Of a stretch of DNA of 64,000 nucleotides, positions 1 through 8,634 are shown in pieces. The notes below the pieces were generated by a model that searched no databases, was not told the origin of the DNA, and saw only the letters and a program-made list of their open reading frames with translations. Position 1 is the stretch's first letter. Each line of letters begins with the position of its first letter. Both the position numbers and the translations under genes were made by a program. This DNA comes from Bacillus sp. FJAT-18017 (GTDB lineage: Bacteria; Bacillota; Bacilli; Bacillales; Cytobacillaceae), in assembly GCF_001278805.1 (NCBI RefSeq), contig NZ_CP012602.1, forward strand, positions 3,197,501 through 3,261,500. Direction: 5' to 3'.

Positions 1-929
1 TTAGTGGGAAGGCCTGTGGAAGGTCCCCCACGCTGGGTGTCAACAATAACTATTGGAGTTTCTGTAATCCCGGCAAGCCCGATTGCTTCCATCTTTAATG
101 ATAGGCCAGGGCCAGCGGAAGCAGTAATTGCCCGGACACCTGCATAGTTGGCTCCAATTGCCATCGTGGCAGCTGCTATTTCATCTTCCGTCTGGATGAC
201 GGTGCCGCCCAAAGCAGGCAGTTTCTTGATTAGGTATTCCATAATCTCAGAGGCAGGTGTAATAGGATAGGCTGCCATAAAGCGGCATCCTCCGGCTACA
301 GCACCTAATGCGATTGCATCGTTGCCGATCATGAACATTCTCTTTTTGCCATCTGCTTTTTCAAGCTGCATTGTACGAATTCCTTCAAGCTGTTCAGTAA
401 TGAAATCATGGCCAGCCTGAATCGCTTGCATGTTCTTCGCTACTACCTGATCGCCTTTACGGCCAAAAATCTCACGAACTACTTCTTCAAAGACTGTAAT
501 GTCCAGATCAAGGACTGCAGTTGTTGCACCTATTGCAACCATGTTCTTCATTAGAGAGGTGCCAAGTTCAGTAGCGATTTCAGTAAACGGAACCGAGTAC
601 ATGACTGCCTGTGTATCCTCAGGCTTCACAGGTTTAAACTTTGCATCAGCAATGATTACGCCATTGCTATGTAACTCTTTGTAGTTTAAGTCGATTGTTT
701 CCTGATCAAAAGCTACCAATATATCAAGATCATCGGAGATGGATCTGATTTGGGTAGTACTTACTCTGATTTTGTTGTTTGTATGGCCGCCTTTAATCCT
801 TGATGAAAAGTGACGGTAGCCATACAAGTAGTAACCAAGCCTGTTTAATGCGATTGAAAAAATCTCTCCCGTACTTTCAATACCTTCCCCTTGCTGTCCT
901 CCAACTTTCCAGGAAAGTTGATTAATCAT
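1..929 (-). CDS. 2-oxoacid:acceptor oxidoreductase alpha subunit (5' part, runs off window)
   Basis: Alpha subunit of a two-subunit 2-oxoacid:ferredoxin-type oxidoreductase, which decarboxylates a 2-oxoacid (for example 2-oxoglutarate) to an acyl-CoA together with a beta subunit. About 309 residues are visible. The N-terminal gamma-type domain carries GGQQGEGIES near residues 10-19. It is fused to the alpha domain, seen as GNDAIALGAVAGG, AYPITPASEI and ASAGPGLS, the arrangement of KorA-type proteins. ATG at 929 is preceded by AAAGGGG. The C-terminal half, and presumably the beta-subunit gene, lie beyond base 1. Family assignment is firm; the substrate cannot be told from this half. Confidence 0.9.
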   Translation of the reverse strand, partial: MINQLSWKVGGQQGEGIESTGEIFSIALNRLGYYLYGYRHFSSRIKGGHTNNKIRVSTTQIRSISDDLDILVAFDQETIDLNYKELHSNGVIIADAKFKPVKPEDTQAVMYSVPFTEIATELGTSLMKNMVAIGATTAVLDLDITVFEEVVREIFGRKGDQVVAKNMQAIQAGHDFITEQLEGIRTMQLEKADGKKRMFMIGNDAIALGAVAGGCRFMAAYPITPASEIMEYLIKKLPALGGTVIQTEDEIAAATMAIGANYAGVRAITASAGPGLSLKMEAIGLAGITETPIVIVDTQRGGPSTGLPT

Positions 930-1080
930 CCTTTACACCCCTTTGGATATGTAAAAAAATAATAGTTCATATCTTACAACTGAAGTGTAGCACTTTTTCA
1001 GATAATTCACTAGAAATCCGCTTGAAATTAAGCGTTTGCATTTCCATTCAAAAAAATCTGGCAGGTACTAAACGGTTTTA

Positions 1081-1109
1081 ATTCTAGACCTATGTGACAA
1101 AAATTGCAA
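1081..1109 (-). promoter_or_regulatory. putative sigma-A promoter of the 2-oxoacid oxidoreductase gene
   Basis: On the minus strand TTGCAA (1104-1109) is followed after 17 bases by TAGAAT (1081-1086). It lies about 150 bases upstream of the ATG at 929, in a 295-bp spacer with no other gene. Found by eye only. Confidence 0.4.
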
Positions 1110-1224
1110 CACTTTGAGGCATAATATTGTCTAAAATTTGAATATTTTTTAAAAGTGAGATTTATAGACCAATATTTTTGCCTATTTTTAAAGAGTTATC
1201 TGCAGATGCATTGATTTTATAAGG

Positions 1225-2145
1225 TTATTTCGGCAGCCTCGTTTCCATGTTTTTATATAAAAATTTCCAAACTTGTATTTCAGAATAGTGTTTTTGTAGT
1301 TCATTAATTAAATTTTCGTATTCAAATGCTGTGGAAAGCCCTTCTACGGTCTTATCAATCCCATCAAAATCCGAGCCAAACCCAATATGGTCTTCCCCTC
1401 CAAGAGAACAAATGTGATCAAGGTGGCGAAGTACATCGGTAATCGTTGCCTTACCTGCTTTACTAAGAAAATAAGGAACAAACGTAAGCCCCATTACTGT
1501 ATCTTCTCTAATGATCGCTCTAATTTGGTCATCTTTTAGATTCCGTGGATGAGGGCATTTTGTAAATGCGTTTGAATGAGATGCCATTGGAAAATCTGCA
1601 AGCTCCATAACATCCCAAAATCCTCTCTCAGATAGATGTGATACATCGCACCATGTGTTGGTTTGATTCAAGAGCCCGACAACTTCACGCCCGAACGGAG
1701 TAAGTCCTCTACCACGGGATTCCATGGCTCCATCAGCAACGGCATTGGCCCAGTTCCATGTTAGCCCTACTGAAGAAACCCCCATATCCAGTAATATCTT
1801 TAATTTATTGAGATCCTTTCCAATTGAATCGCAGCCTTCAAGCGAGAGCATTGCCCCCATCTGATTTTCCTTTAAAGAATTTAGGGCCGCTAGGTCTTTT
1901 ACATGAACAACCATCGAATTATCAATAACTTTCTCGTGAAATATCCGAGCCATGTCCTTTGCTGCCTCAAACGCCTTTTCTCCTCTTAGTTCCGGCGGTA
2001 CAAAAATAGCGAAAACCTGAAGCTTAATACCCGCCTCTTTCATTCCATCTAAATTGGCCTGAAGCTTTTCAGAATCCTTAAATTGAATTGAAGGATCCTC
2101 ATACATTTTTAAAAGCACATCACAATGGGCATCAAATACTGCCAT
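1225..2145 (-). CDS. membrane dipeptidase-type (family M19) dipeptidase
   Basis: Zinc dipeptidase of peptidase family M19 (renal dipeptidase family), hydrolysing dipeptides; 306 residues, full length. Metal-ligand candidates are visible: His7 and Asp9 in DAHCD, Glu103 in LSLEG, His170 in CDVSH and His190 in ASHSN. GFGSDFDGI near the C-terminus is also typical. No signal peptide or membrane segment is seen, so the protein should be cytosolic. ATG at 2145 follows a purine-rich GAGGCGGAACGG. The gene sits between spoVS, which ends in its own terminator, and the oxidoreductase gene, which has a candidate promoter of its own. The substrate is not predictable. Confidence 0.9.
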   Translation of the reverse strand: MAVFDAHCDVLLKMYEDPSIQFKDSEKLQANLDGMKEAGIKLQVFAIFVPPELRGEKAFEAAKDMARIFHEKVIDNSMVVHVKDLAALNSLKENQMGAMLSLEGCDSIGKDLNKLKILLDMGVSSVGLTWNWANAVADGAMESRGRGLTPFGREVVGLLNQTNTWCDVSHLSERGFWDVMELADFPMASHSNAFTKCPHPRNLKDDQIRAIIREDTVMGLTFVPYFLSKAGKATITDVLRHLDHICSLGGEDHIGFGSDFDGIDKTVEGLSTAFEYENLINELQKHYSEIQVWKFLYKNMETRLPK

Positions 2146-2183
2146 CCGTTCCGCCTCCTCTAATTGTCATTGAGTTTCCTCAT

Positions 2184-2213
2184 AAAAAAACCTGCTTGAG
2201 TGGTACAAGCAGG
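2184..2213 (-). terminator. intrinsic terminator after spoVS
   Basis: Stem CCTGCTTG / CAAGCAGG with a 7-base loop, followed on the minus strand by seven T. It lies 44 bases after the spoVS stop codon and just before the dipeptidase gene. Confidence 0.85.
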
Positions 2214-2256
2214 CTTGGCTTTAGTTTACCGGTCTGACATACAGTTAATTTAATTA

Positions 2257-2517
2257 TTACCTTGGCTCTACAATCAATTTTATGGCAGTCCGTTCTTCAC
2301 CGTCAATCAGTATATCGGTAAATGCAGGGATGCAAATCAAATCGACACCGCTAGGTGCTACAAATCCTCGTGCGATCGCTACTGCTTTTACCGCCTGGTT
2401 TAATGCGCCTGCACCAATTGCCTGGATTTCCGCCATTCCTCTTTCGCGCAGAACCCCGGCAAGCGCACCAGCTACAGAATTAGGATTAGATTTTGCTGAA
2501 ACTTTTAATATTTCCAT
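2257..2517 (-). CDS. spoVS: stage V sporulation protein S
   Basis: SpoVS, a small, highly conserved Alba-fold protein needed for normal sporulation (stage V, coat assembly and progression). The 86-residue protein is full length, with the conserved AGALAGVLRERG, IQAIGAGALNQAVKA and FVAPSGVDL segments. ATG at 2517 has an excellent GAGGAGG site. In B. subtilis spoVS is transcribed by sigma-H, and a matching candidate promoter lies at 2598-2625. A terminator follows at 2184-2213, so the gene is probably monocistronic. Identification is certain from sequence identity; the molecular role is still poorly known. Confidence 0.97.
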   Translation of the reverse strand: MEILKVSAKSNPNSVAGALAGVLRERGMAEIQAIGAGALNQAVKAVAIARGFVAPSGVDLICIPAFTDILIDGEERTAIKLIVEPR

Positions 2518-2597
2518 TCCTAGCTCCTCCTCGTATAATCCCGATCCCGCATGAGCAGCTCATGGACAGTTCAGGTATATATCTTTCCATTGTTACT

Positions 2598-2625
2598 ATA
2601 TTCACGGCAATTGGGACATATTCCC
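2598..2625 (-). promoter_or_regulatory. candidate sigma-H promoter of spoVS
   Basis: On the minus strand GGGAATAT (2618-2625) is followed 12 bases later by GTGAATAT (2598-2605). This resembles the sigma-H pattern AGGAWWW - 11 or 12 - GAATWW. It sits about 80 bases upstream of the spoVS start, and spoVS is a known sigma-H gene in B. subtilis. Confidence 0.45.
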
Positions 2626-2650
2626 GCAAGGAGGATTTTTGTCATCTTTC

Positions 2651-3448
2651 TTAGCTATAGAGTGGATGATCGGGATTTATCAGGATGCGATTAATCTTCT
2701 TTGCTTTTCCAGATTTTCGGTCAAGCTCCATTAAAACAGCCGACAGCTGCACCGGGCCTTCTTTCGGCACTTCGAAGCGGGCTGGCATAGAATTTAAGAA
2801 ACGCTTAATGACTACATTTTTCTCCATACCGAGGATTCCGTCGTAGGGACCCGTCATGCCTACATCTGTTATATAAGCAGTCCCACCTGGCAGGATACGG
2901 TTATCCGCTGTCTGAACATGGGTATGTGTCCCAACAACAGCAGACACCCTTCCAGCAAGATACCATCCCATTGCGAGCTTTTCGCTCGTGGCCTCAGCGT
3001 GGAAATCCACGAAAATAAATGGAGTCCTTGTGCTCGCCTCTTTAATTAGCTCGTCAGCTTTTCTGAATGGGCAATCTAATGCCGGCAAAAATGTTCTGCC
3101 TTGCAGATTAATAACCGCAATTTCCAAGTCATTTAATTTTACATAAACAATCCCTTTACCAGGTGTTCCCTCTGGGAAGTTTGCAGGGCGGGCCATATAT
3201 TTGGCCTTTTCAATAAAGTCTAAAATATCCCGGTTATCCCAGGTGTGATTCCCAAGTGTTACGGCTTGTGCTCCCCATTCAAGAAAACTTTTATATATGG
3301 CTTCGGTAATTCCTTTTCCCCCGGCTGCATTTTCACCGTTGATGATTGTCAAATGCGGTCTATATTTTTCTTTTAACTTAGGTAAATATTCTTTCACCAT
3401 ATCCCGGCCGGGAGAGCCGACAACATCGCCAATAAATAATATGTCCAT
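2651..3448 (-). CDS. ymdB: YmdB metallophosphoesterase
   Basis: Calcineurin-like metallophosphoesterase of the YmdB family. In B. subtilis it acts on 2',3'-cyclic nucleotides and affects the switch between motility and biofilm. The 265-residue protein shows GDVVGSPGRD at residues 7-16, NGENAAGG near 37-44, GNHTWD near 66-71 and GTHTHVQTAD, the metal-binding motifs of the fold. ATG at 3448 is preceded by GGGGTAGGAAA, a modest ribosome-binding site. It lies directly downstream of rny but after the rny terminator at 3514-3548. The ymdA(rny)-ymdB order is that of B. subtilis. Confidence 0.95.
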   Translation of the reverse strand: MDILFIGDVVGSPGRDMVKEYLPKLKEKYRPHLTIINGENAAGGKGITEAIYKSFLEWGAQAVTLGNHTWDNRDILDFIEKAKYMARPANFPEGTPGKGIVYVKLNDLEIAVINLQGRTFLPALDCPFRKADELIKEASTRTPFIFVDFHAEATSEKLAMGWYLAGRVSAVVGTHTHVQTADNRILPGGTAYITDVGMTGPYDGILGMEKNVVIKRFLNSMPARFEVPKEGPVQLSAVLMELDRKSGKAKKINRILINPDHPLYS

Positions 3449-3513
3449 TTTCCTACCCCAATTCAGTTAGTCTTTACGCCCCATTGTATCACACTAGTTC
3501 CATTGTTAAATGT

Positions 3514-3548
3514 AAAAAAGGACAGCCCCCAATATGGGTGCTGTCCTT
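3514..3548 (-). terminator. intrinsic terminator after rny
   Basis: A strong hairpin (arms GGACAGCACCC / GGGGGCTGTCC on the minus strand, loop ATATT) followed by TTTTTT, starting six bases after the rny stop codon. ymdB then probably depends on readthrough, or on a promoter not seen here. Confidence 0.85.
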
Positions 3549-3553
3549 CGTTG

Positions 3554-5113
3554 TTATTTAGCGTATTCAACTGCCCGGGTTTCACGGATAACCGTAACTT
3601 TGATATGGCCCGGATAATCGAGTTCTTCTTCAATCCGTTTCCGGATATCCCTCGCAAGCCTGTGGGCTGCAAGGTCATCTATTGATTCAGGTTTAACCAT
3701 AATTCGAACTTCACGGCCGGCCTGAATGGCAAAGGACTTTTCAACACCATCATAGGACTCGGATATTTCTTCGAGTTTTTCCAGGCGGCGAATGTAGTTT
3801 TCAAGTGTTTCGCTCCTTGCACCCGGCCTTGCAGCGGACAATGCATCCGCGGCAGCGACAAGTACTGCGATAATTGAAGTTGGTTCCTTGTCACCATGGT
3901 GGGAAGCAATACTGTTAATAACAACTGGATGCTCTTTGTACTTTGTAGCAAGCTCAACGCCAATTTCAACATGGCTGCCTTCGACTTCATGGTCAATCGC
4001 TTTGCCGATATCATGCAGCAAGCCTGCACGGCGGGCCAGTGTCTCATCCTCCCCGAGTTCGGCTGCCAACAGCCCTGATAGCTGTGCAACTTCCATCGAG
4101 TGCTTAAGGACATTTTGGCCGTAGCTTGTACGGAATTTCAATCGACCAAGAATCTTGATTAGATCCGGATGCAATCCGTGTACCCCAACTTCAAAGGTTG
4201 TTTGCTCTCCGATTTCCCGGATATGCTCATCAACCTCGCGGCGTGCCTTATCCACCATTTCTTCAATTCGTGCCGGATGGATTCTTCCATCCTGAACGAG
4301 CTTTTCAAGTGCCAGGCGGGCAGTTTCGCGCCTAATCGGGTCAAATCCGGACAGGATGACTGCTTCCGGTGTATCATCGATGATTAAATCGATACCAGTC
4401 AGCGTTTCGAGGGTTCGAATATTCCTACCCTCACGGCCAATTATGCGGCCCTTCATCTCATCGTTAGGCAGGTTAACAACTGAAACAGTCGTTTCTGCCA
4501 CATGGTCTGCAGCGCAACGCTGGATTGCAAGAGAGAGGACTTCTTTTGCCCTCTTGTCCGCTTCTTCCTTCGCGCGGTTTTCGGTTTCTTTGATCATTAA
4601 AGCCATATCATGCGCAAGTTCCTTTTCGGCATGATCCAGAATGATCGCTTTCGCTTCTTCCCGAGTCAGTCCCGAGATCCTTTCGAGCTCGGTTTGCTGG
4701 GCCCGTACCATCTCGTCCACTTTGCTTTCCATCTGTTCAATATGCTGTTGTCTTTGGTTAAGAGAATCATCCTTTTTCTCCAAAAGGGATTCGCGCTTGT
4801 TTAGCGTATCATCCTTCCGGTCCAAATTTTCTTCTCTTTGCAGTAACCGGTTTTCTTGTTTTTGCAGTTCATTTCTTCGTTCCCGAACCTCACGTTCAGC
4901 TTCAGTCCGAAGCTTGTGAATTTCATCCTTTGCTTCCAAAAGCGCTTCCTTCTTGGAGGCATCAGCATCACGTCTAGCATCTTCAAGGATTTGTTCAGCT
5001 GCGCTTTTAGCACCAGCTATTTGCTTTTCTGCAAAGGACTTACGAATAAAATAGCCAACAACCGCACCGACGAATAGGCCAAGCAAAATGGAGATGAATG
5101 TAATGGGTTCCAT
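3554..5113 (-). CDS. rny: ribonuclease Y
   Basis: Endoribonuclease Y, the main initiator of mRNA decay in Bacillus; membrane anchored and part of a loose RNA degradosome. The 519 residues read in order: an N-terminal membrane segment (about residues 4-22); a long charged coiled coil to about 190; a KH RNA-binding domain ([13 protein letters not shown]); and an HD phosphohydrolase domain with the metal motif [10 protein letters not shown]. The length matches B. subtilis RNase Y (about 520). ATG at 5113 follows AGAGGAGGTG. The promoter at 5245-5273 is overlaid by two perfect palindromes, which could mean regulation at initiation. A terminator follows at 3514-3548. Confidence 0.98.
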   Translation of the reverse strand: MEPITFISILLGLFVGAVVGYFIRKSFAEKQIAGAKSAAEQILEDARRDADASKKEALLEAKDEIHKLRTEAEREVRERRNELQKQENRLLQREENLDRKDDTLNKRESLLEKKDDSLNQRQQHIEQMESKVDEMVRAQQTELERISGLTREEAKAIILDHAEKELAHDMALMIKETENRAKEEADKRAKEVLSLAIQRCAADHVAETTVSVVNLPNDEMKGRIIGREGRNIRTLETLTGIDLIIDDTPEAVILSGFDPIRRETARLALEKLVQDGRIHPARIEEMVDKARREVDEHIREIGEQTTFEVGVHGLHPDLIKILGRLKFRTSYGQNVLKHSMEVAQLSGLLAAELGEDETLARRAGLLHDIGKAIDHEVEGSHVEIGVELATKYKEHPVVINSIASHHGDKEPTSIIAVLVAAADALSAARPGARSETLENYIRRLEKLEEISESYDGVEKSFAIQAGREVRIMVKPESIDDLAAHRLARDIRKRIEEELDYPGHIKVTVIRETRAVEYAK

Positions 5114-5231
5114 TGTTACACCTCCTCTTGCTATGAACTTTTGTTACATTTTCAAGTGTCGGCATGTACATTGTGTTCAACATACAGCAAGCACCAAGGC
5201 TTTTAACATGTAAAATTACCAAAAATGTAAA

Positions 5232-5273
5232 ATATACAATTTTAATTGTATAGCTGACAATATTTATTGTCAA
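5232..5273 (-). promoter_or_regulatory. rny promoter with two overlapping palindromes
   Basis: On the minus strand TTGACA (5268-5273) - 17 bases - TACAAT (5245-5250) is a near-consensus sigma-A promoter 130 bases before the rny start. A perfect 18-bp palindrome (8+2+8, arm TGACAATA) at 5255-5272 covers the -35. A perfect 20-bp palindrome (9+2+9, arm TATACAATT) at 5233-5252 covers the -10 and the likely start site. Confidence 0.7.
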
Positions 5274-5357
5274 GGGTAAGTCCATACTCCAGCCCTATCA
5301 TAAACCAAAATATGGTATAAGAAAAATAAAGGGGATGTTAACGTTCAGTTTCAATCC

Positions 5358-5386
5358 AAAAAAGCAAAGCCGTAACGGCTTTGCTT
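5358..5386 (-). terminator. intrinsic terminator after recA
   Basis: Perfect 11-bp stem AAGCAAAGCCG / CGGCTTTGCTT with a 3-base loop, followed by further T, 11 bases after the recA stop codon. Confidence 0.9.
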
Positions 5387-5397
5387 CGTTGATATGA

Positions 5398-6444
5398 TTA
5401 ATCAATCAATTCAAATTGTTCTGGCTCGTCCTCTTCTTCTTCCTTCACGACCTTAACACCATCGAGGCCATAATGGTCACGGATTTTCTGTTTGACCTGT
5501 TCGCGAATTTCAGGATTCTCCCTAAGGAAAGCCTTGGCATTTTCCCGTCCCTGGCCAATGCGTTCCTCATTATAGGAGTACCAGGAACCGCTTTTCTGGA
5601 CAATATCAAGCTCAGAGCCAATATCAACAATTTCGCCTTCCCTTGAAATACCTTCACCGTACATAATGTCGACTTCGGCCGTACGGAATGGCGGAGCTAC
5701 CTTGTTTTTAACAACCTTAATCTTCGTTTTGTTTCCAATCATTTCAGTGCCCTGCTTCAAGGTTTCAGCACGGCGCACTTCAAGACGGACAGTCGAATAG
5801 AACTTTAACGCCCGGCCTCCAGGTGTAGTTTCCGGATTACCAAACATAACCCCTATCTTTTCACGAATCTGGTTAATAAAGATGGCAATGGTCTTGGACT
5901 TATTGATTGCACCAGAAAGCTTTCGAAGTGCCTGGGACATAAGGCGTGCTTGCAATCCCATATGGGATTCACCCATTTCACCTTCAATTTCAGCTTTTGG
6001 TACAAGTGCCGCTACGGAGTCTACTACAAGGATGTCGACCGCTCCGCTTCGAACAAGCGCTTCGGCAATTTCAAGTGCCTGCTCCCCTGTATCAGGCTGG
6101 GAAAGCAGCAACTCATCTATGTTGACGCCTAGTTTTTGTGCATAAGCAGGGTCAAGGGCATGCTCGGCATCAATGAACGCAGCCGTTCCTCCCTTTGCCT
6201 GGACTTCAGCGATTGCATGGAGCGCAACAGTTGTTTTACCTGAACTTTCAGGTCCATAAATTTCAATAATACGCCCGCGTGGATATCCTCCAACTCCAAG
6301 CGCAATATCAAGGGTAAGGGATCCACTTGAAACAATGGAAACATGTGTGTCTGTCTTTTCCCCAAGTTTCATTATAGAACCTTTTCCAAACTGCTTTTCA
6401 ATTTGCTTTAACGCCATTTCAAGGGCTGCCTGACGATCACTCAC
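5398..6444 (-). CDS. recA: recombinase RecA
   Basis: RecA recombinase: ATP-dependent strand exchange, recombinational repair, and co-protease for LexA cleavage. The 348-residue protein has the Walker A motif GPESSGKT at residues 64-71, the DNA-binding loop L1/L2 regions ([26 protein letters not shown]) and an acidic C-terminal tail. The start is GTG at 6444, preceded by AAGGAGG at a good distance. A LexA/DinR-type SOS box (6558-6571) lies just upstream of a sigma-A promoter (6520-6548). The gene stands alone, with a terminator at 5358-5386. Confidence 0.98.
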   Translation of the reverse strand: MSDRQAALEMALKQIEKQFGKGSIMKLGEKTDTHVSIVSSGSLTLDIALGVGGYPRGRIIEIYGPESSGKTTVALHAIAEVQAKGGTAAFIDAEHALDPAYAQKLGVNIDELLLSQPDTGEQALEIAEALVRSGAVDILVVDSVAALVPKAEIEGEMGESHMGLQARLMSQALRKLSGAINKSKTIAIFINQIREKIGVMFGNPETTPGGRALKFYSTVRLEVRRAETLKQGTEMIGNKTKIKVVKNKVAPPFRTAEVDIMYGEGISREGEIVDIGSELDIVQKSGSWYSYNEERIGQGRENAKAFLRENPEIREQVKQKIRDHYGLDGVKVVKEEEEDEPEQFELID

Positions 6445-6519
6445 TGTGTTTCCTCCTTAAGGTCATATATATAAAAGCATAAGCGATTGCATTCAATCTA
6501 GCAAATTACTTCTATTATT

Positions 6520-6548
6520 ACTATACTATTTTCCAGTCCATTTGTCCA
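6520..6548 (-). promoter_or_regulatory. recA sigma-A promoter
   Basis: Minus-strand TGGACA (6543-6548) - 17 bases - TATAGT (6520-6525), about 75 bases upstream of the recA start codon. Confidence 0.6.
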
Positions 6549-6557
6549 CTAAAAACA

Positions 6558-6571
6558 CGAACATCTATTCG
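6558..6571 (-). promoter_or_regulatory. LexA/DinR SOS box at recA
   Basis: CGAATAGATGTTCG on the minus strand matches 12 of 14 bases of the Bacillus SOS box CGAACATATGTTCG. It ends ten bases before the -35 of the recA promoter, a position suited to LexA repression. Confidence 0.75.
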
Positions 6572-6689
6572 TTTTTTTTCTTCCCAAGTTAGTCTTAAAA
6601 AATTGATTTTGCTGTCTGAAATAATCATTTTCACAACTCAACTCACACTGAAAATGCAATCTTTCATTATTAACAGAAATTATTTATGT

Positions 6690-6724
6690 AAAAAACGAAG
6701 GAGCCTAATTGGCCTCCTTCGTTT
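6690..6724 (-). terminator. intrinsic terminator overlapping the cinA stop codon
   Basis: Stem AAACGAAGGAG / CTCCTTCGTTT (11 bp) with T continuing on the minus strand. The left arm encodes the last cinA codons and the TAG stop (6705-6707) is in the loop. Confidence 0.85.
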
Positions 6725-7958
6725 CCTTTAACCGTTTTAACAAGAAATAACACCCATATTTTACTGTCCGTATACGGTTTGCTTCACGGCTTCCACCAAG
6801 ATTCAGCTTTTCTACTGTAGTTGGCTCTCCTTTAATACTTATACCAATATACACCGTGCCGACCGGCTTTCCCTCCAACTCGTCCGGACCGGCAACACCA
6901 GTAAAGCTAATACCTATATCCGCATTGACGAGGCTTGCAACATTTTCAGCGAGCTCACGAGCGCATTGTGCACTTACAACCCCATCGTTCTCTATAGTTT
7001 CTTTATTAACATGAAGAACTTTAGCCTTAACTTCATTCGTATAACAGACAACACCGCCCTTAAGGCTGCTTCCGGCACCAGGGATGCTTGTGAATTGTTC
7101 TTGGAACATCCCGCCCGTTAAGCTCTCTGCACTTGAGATCGTCTGACCTGTTATTTTTAGATGTTTGGCTACTTCATTCATTAGTGATGTATCATCGTAT
7201 CCGTAAAAATACATACCCACACGATCAAGGATTTCCTTTTCCACCTCATCAAGCAGTTGAATGGCTGTTTCCAGGATTGAGTGCTTTGCGGTTATCCTTA
7301 AGGTTACCTCTCCATCAGATGCAAGCGGAGCTATTGTAGGATTGCTTTGGCTGTCAATTAAATCCTCAATTTCGTGCTCTAAAAGAGCTTCGCCTATACC
7401 AAAGAATCGAAGTACCCTCGAAATGATTTGTTCATTTTCTTCTATTCTGGACATAAGGGCTGGCGTTCCATAGGATAGGAACATAGGCTCCAATTCCCTA
7501 GGCGGTCCAGGAAGGAACATGTAGAGCTTTCCGTCTTTTTCAGCAAGCATTCCAGGTGCCATGCCATGGTCGTTTTGCAGGACTTGGGCCCCCTCTAGTA
7601 CAAGTGCTTGCTTTTTATTGTTTTCAGTCATTTCCCTGCCAGTCCGCTTAAAGAAAAGTTCAATTCCTTCCATCGCTTTCTGATCCATGACAAGGCCGAC
7701 CCCTAAATGGGCGGCTGCCGTTTCTTTAGTCAAATCGTCCTTTGTAGGTCCAAGCCCGCCCGTCACAATGATTAAGTCCGAACGAGTTTCAGCTATACTA
7801 AGGACGCTTTTGAATCGTTCAGCGTTATCGCCAACAACAGTATGATAAAACACGTTAATTCCGTTCAGGGCAAGCTGCCCCGACAGAAATTTCGCATTTG
7901 TATTATTGATTTGGCCTAGCAGCAATTCAGAGCCTACCGCAATAATTTCAGCATTCAA
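6705..7958 (-). CDS. cinA: CinA family competence/damage-inducible protein
   Basis: CinA-family protein: an N-terminal MoCF-like domain (COG1058; ADP-ribose pyrophosphatase activity in characterised members) and a C-terminal nicotinamide-nucleotide amidohydrolase-like domain, tied to NAD salvage and, in some species, competence. The 417 residues begin [18 protein letters not shown] and contain [12 protein letters not shown] near residue 66. The C-terminal domain has [14 protein letters not shown] and [10 protein letters not shown]. The start is TTG at 7958, with GAAGGTG about ten bases upstream; no better ATG lies near. It is followed by recA, the order seen across Firmicutes, but ends in its own terminator. 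Confidence 0.93.
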   Translation of the reverse strand: MNAEIIAVGSELLLGQINNTNAKFLSGQLALNGINVFYHTVVGDNAERFKSVLSIAETRSDLIIVTGGLGPTKDDLTKETAAAHLGVGLVMDQKAMEGIELFFKRTGREMTENNKKQALVLEGAQVLQNDHGMAPGMLAEKDGKLYMFLPGPPRELEPMFLSYGTPALMSRIEENEQIISRVLRFFGIGEALLEHEIEDLIDSQSNPTIAPLASDGEVTLRITAKHSILETAIQLLDEVEKEILDRVGMYFYGYDDTSLMNEVAKHLKITGQTISSAESLTGGMFQEQFTSIPGAGSSLKGGVVCYTNEVKAKVLHVNKETIENDGVVSAQCARELAENVASLVNADIGISFTGVAGPDELEGKPVGTVYIGISIKGEPTTVEKLNLGGSREANRIRTVKYGCYFLLKRLKETKEAN

Positions 7959-7983
7959 CAGTCCATCACACCTTCAATCGCAT

Positions 7984-8562
7984 CTATTTGGAGTTTTTAA
8001 AGACATGCATGTTCTTGGAAAAGTAATCCCATCCTGACCATACTGTGAAAACAAGTGCAACCCATAAAGCTATATCATCAAATGGGAAACCTATCATTTC
8101 AAAAATAATATTATGGAGAAGCAAAGCTGAGATTGCAACAATCTGCGCCCACGTTTTGATCTTGCCTAGCATATTGGCCGCCACAACCTCACCGCCTTCT
8201 ACAAGGAGGAGGCGCAGTCCGGTTACAGCAAATTCCCTGCTGATGATGATAACAACAATCCAGGATGGTGCTAGCTGAAGTTCTACGAGGACAATCAAAG
8301 CCGCAGAAACTAGCAACTTATCCGCAAGCGGATCGAGGAATTTCCCCATGTTTGTAACAAGGTTATACTTCCTTGCATAATATCCATCCACCCAGTCAGT
8401 GGAAGCGGCGATAATGAATAGCAGGGCTCCAACCAGATGTGCGACTGGAAGTTTTGTACCGAGCAGATTTAGCTCGCCCCAATTAAATGGGACTAGCATT
8501 ATAATCAGAAAAAGCGGAATAAGACAAATTCTTGAGATCGTAATTTTATTAGGGACATTCAT
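7984..8562 (-). CDS. pgsA: CDP-diacylglycerol-glycerol-3-phosphate 3-phosphatidyltransferase
   Basis: PgsA makes phosphatidylglycerol phosphate from CDP-diacylglycerol and glycerol 3-phosphate, the committed step to phosphatidylglycerol, in the cytoplasmic membrane. The 192-residue integral membrane protein carries the CDP-alcohol phosphotransferase signature: DWVDGYYAR near residues 56-64, then GKFLDPLADK, matching DGxxAR...G...D...D. Several hydrophobic segments follow. ATG at 8562 is preceded by GGAGGAAAG. The gap to cinA is only 25 bases, so the two probably share a transcript. Confidence 0.96.
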   Translation of the reverse strand: MNVPNKITISRICLIPLFLIIMLVPFNWGELNLLGTKLPVAHLVGALLFIIAASTDWVDGYYARKYNLVTNMGKFLDPLADKLLVSAALIVLVELQLAPSWIVVIIISREFAVTGLRLLLVEGGEVVAANMLGKIKTWAQIVAISALLLHNIIFEMIGFPFDDIALWVALVFTVWSGWDYFSKNMHVFKNSK

Positions 8563-8598
8563 TTTCTTTCCTCCAGGATGTTCAAAGTCTAGGGCGCG

Positions 8599-8634
8599 AA
8601 AAAATAGCCATCATCTAGGGATGACTATTGTTCC
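8599..8634 (-). terminator. hairpin terminator overlapping the stop codon of the RodZ-like gene
   Basis: Stem AATAGTCAT / ATGGCTATT with one wobble pair, followed by TTTTTT on the minus strand. The left arm includes the TAG stop codon (8625-8627). Confidence 0.65.
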
